DNA from: Saprospiraceae bacterium
Lineage (GTDB): Bacteria; Bacteroidota; Bacteroidia; Chitinophagales; Saprospiraceae
Direction of reading: 5' to 3'
DNA length: 8,705 bases
NCBI GenBank assembly: GCA_029262975.1
Contig: JAJCYJ010000456.1
Span: forward strand, 1-8,705
A model generated the notes under the pieces. That model did no database searches and was not told the DNA's origin. It saw only the letters and a program-made list of their open reading frames with translations. The translations under genes and the position numbers were made by a program. This document shows positions 7,363 to 8,705 of this stretch, in pieces; the first letter of the stretch is position 1; every line of letters begins with the position of its first letter.

Positions 7363-7469
7363 AGAACGAAGTGGTACCCCTGGTGAGAAGCGAGGAAATT
7401 GAAAAGAGTTGGCGGTATTCTTTGCTTCTATCAAAAATAGTGACAACACGAAAAATGAAATTCTGAACT
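7346..7469. repeat. Composite intergenic repeat, copy 2
   Basis: This is the shorter copy of the element at 6954-7133, in the same orientation. It includes the perfect 28-base block at 7392-7419 and the 29-base block at 7441-7469 (24 of 29 with copy 1), with only 21 bases between them where copy 1 has 82. The 61-base difference is not a multiple of three, and the 28-base block is read in different frames in the two minus-strand open frames. This points to a nucleotide-level repeat and not a duplicated gene. The left part contains the GGGGTA/TACCCC hairpin. Confidence 0.75.
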
Positions 7470-7768
7470 GCACTCAATTATTGTAAGTTACCTGGCTTAA
7501 GAATGTATACATTTTCAAAGGTCAGTAAAAATAATACGGAATAATGGCTACGAATTACCGAACTTTATGATAGGAAGATGACAATGGAACTGCAATCAAT
7601 CCTTTAATTCTTTTCTCTTTTAATCATGCAAAATATCTTATACTGTCAGATCGTGTGATTACGATTATGAGAACTGCAGTAGTTTAAATATATTTTGGAT
7701 CCAAAAAATGAAAGGTTTCATGTATTGCTCCTATTTATGTGCTGAAACCTATCTAAACATGACAAATA
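7470..7768 (+). promoter_or_regulatory. Leader region of the DUF2252 gene with two palindromes
   Basis: No gene is seen in these 299 AT-rich bases. A perfect 14-base palindrome TTTTGGATCCAAAA lies at 7693-7706. An 8-base perfect inverted repeat AGGTTTCA (7713-7720) / TGAAACCT (7743-7750) encloses 22 bases and ends 18 bases before the DUF2252 start codon. Either could be a binding site, or a structure in the 5' leader. A convincing -33/-7 promoter pair was not found. Confidence 0.4.
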
Positions 7769-8705
7769 ATGGCAAAAAAAGCTAAAAAGCATCGTGCAAG
7801 TCCATCGGAAGAGGGAGAATTACTTTACGGCAGAAGAGGTCTGATTACTGAATCACTAGCAAAGTACAATCAGCATCTTTCGCAATCAGAAAAAATTGAG
7901 AAATATCAAAAAATGGCAACTTCTCCATATTCATTTTATCGGGGAAGTAACCATATTTTTTGGCAAGATTTCGAATGGGACTGGCGTATGACACATTTTG
8001 GTAATTATTGCACAAGAACCTGGATTAATGGAGACTGCCATGCATATAACTTTGGCGCCTATGCAGCCCATGGTCTCGGAGTCGTCTATGGATTGAATGA
8101 TTTTGATGAAGCGATCATAGCTGATTATCAGTATGATTTATGGCGATTGGCCATTAGCCTTGTACTCATTGGAAAAGAGTCCCCACTTTCATCTAAGAAG
8201 AATAAGAAATCCTCTACTAAGTTAAAAATTGGATTAGTCCTTGACAGTCTTTCTGATTCCTATCTTCAGACTTTATCCTCGTTTTCTAAAAATAAAAAAG
8301 CTTCTGAGACCTATTATAATTATAAAAACACAGATGATCCACTTAGTAAATTTTTAAAAAAGACGGCCAAAAAAGAAAGTCGATCAGGAATGATTGAAAA
8401 GTGGACTAAGAAAGAGGGTGAGAAAATAGTTTTTGACAGCTCGCTTGATGAGGTAGGCAATTTATCGCAAGCAGATTATGATGCAATAAATAATCAGATG
8501 TCTTCATATATTGAAACATTAATGGGAGACATAAAATTTCCAGAAGGATATTTTAATGTCCTGGATATAGTATTGCGGGAAAATGCCGGTACGGGTTCAT
8601 TAGGATCGAACAGATATTATGTTTTAGTTCAGGGAAATAATTTGCAAGATGAGCAAAATATAATTCTTGATATAAAAGAACAAAATTCTCCATCGGCTTT
8701 CCCAT
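7769..8705 (+). CDS. DUF2252 family protein, kinase-like fold (3' end outside window)
   Basis: The frame opens at ATG 7769 and is still open at the window edge, giving 312 residues of a protein whose family members usually exceed 400. It matches DUF2252 (COG4320), a widespread uncharacterised family. SPYSFYRGS (52-60) is the family's N-terminal signature. NGDCHAYNFG (87-96) and NDFDEA (110-115) with a following YDLWRLAIS (122-130) resemble the catalytic HGDxHxxN loop and metal-binding DFD of aminoglycoside phosphotransferase-type kinases, with Asp89, Asn94 and Asp111/Asp113 as likely key residues. A Lys/Ser-rich segment follows at about 136-152. No signal peptide is seen, so it is probably cytoplasmic. 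The N-terminus is strongly basic (AKKAKKHR). The leader has no Shine-Dalgarno but is A-rich. Substrate is unknown, and kinase activity is inferred only from the motifs. Confidence 0.88.
   Translation, partial: MAKKAKKHRASPSEEGELLYGRRGLITESLAKYNQHLSQSEKIEKYQKMATSPYSFYRGSNHIFWQDFEWDWRMTHFGNYCTRTWINGDCHAYNFGAYAAHGLGVVYGLNDFDEAIIADYQYDLWRLAISLVLIGKESPLSSKKNKKSSTKLKIGLVLDSLSDSYLQTLSSFSKNKKASETYYNYKNTDDPLSKFLKKTAKKESRSGMIEKWTKKEGEKIVFDSSLDEVGNLSQADYDAINNQMSSYIETLMGDIKFPEGYFNVLDIVLRENAGTGSLGSNRYYVLVQGNNLQDEQNIILDIKEQNSPSAFP

Noticed and set aside
7185..7390. Possible CRISPR-like array of short repeats
   Set aside because: Units differ in orientation, spacing and sequence, there are no uniform spacers, and no cas genes are in the window.
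7202..7477. A 91-codon open frame on the minus strand
   Set aside because: It runs through the palindromic modules and repeat copy 2. Its peptide similarity to the neighbouring frame comes only from the DNA repeat, and it is frame-shifted partway.
7708..7785. A 25-codon frame upstream of and overlapping the DUF2252 start
   Set aside because: It is short, has no recognisable content and lies across the inverted repeat. It could be a leader peptide, but nothing supports translation.

Overview
The window looks like a piece of an AT-rich Bacteroidota chromosome. The evidence is indirect. Base composition is low in GC, start codons have A/T-rich leaders without clear Shine-Dalgarno sequences, there is a Cys-type sulfatase lipoprotein, and there is a DUF1801 protein of a type common in that phylum. 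No rRNA, tRNA, CRISPR array, phage gene or intact insertion sequence is visible. Lineage below phylum cannot be fixed from this sequence.

Layout from left to right: an NADPH-dependent FMN reductase-family flavoprotein (15-557, +); a secreted lipoprotein sulfatase with the CxPxR formylglycine motif (691-2289, +); a 600-base stretch without a convincing gene that ends in a strong rho-independent terminator hairpin (2843-2882); a small DUF1801 protein (2889-3251, -, start revised inward from an upstream GTG); a divergent 330-base intergenic region; a 760-residue cytoplasmic molybdopterin/4Fe-4S oxidoreductase (3582-5864, +); a convergent Tat-exported DinB-like four-helix protein (5902-6549, -); a 1.2-kb gene-free region; and the start of a DUF2252 kinase-like protein that runs off the right edge (7769-8705, +).

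The genes alternate in strand or are widely spaced, so they read as separate transcription units rather than one pathway. The flavin reductase and the molybdoenzyme are both redox enzymes, but nothing in the sequence links them. The sulfatase has no SusC/SusD pair, glycoside hydrolase or maturase beside it here.

The most unusual part is the gene-free region between the DinB-like and DUF2252 genes. It holds a mosaic of repeats: two same-direction copies of a composite element (about 6954-7133 and 7346-7469), and between and within them several short palindromic modules, two of which face each other as an imperfect 34-base inverted pair. The two copies differ by 61 bases internally, which breaks any shared reading frame, so the long minus-strand open frames there are best read as non-coding repeat DNA. 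I found no clear sign of a new multi-gene system. The repeat island, the molybdoenzyme's unusual predicted metal-ligand position and the exported DinB-like protein are the points most worth checking.
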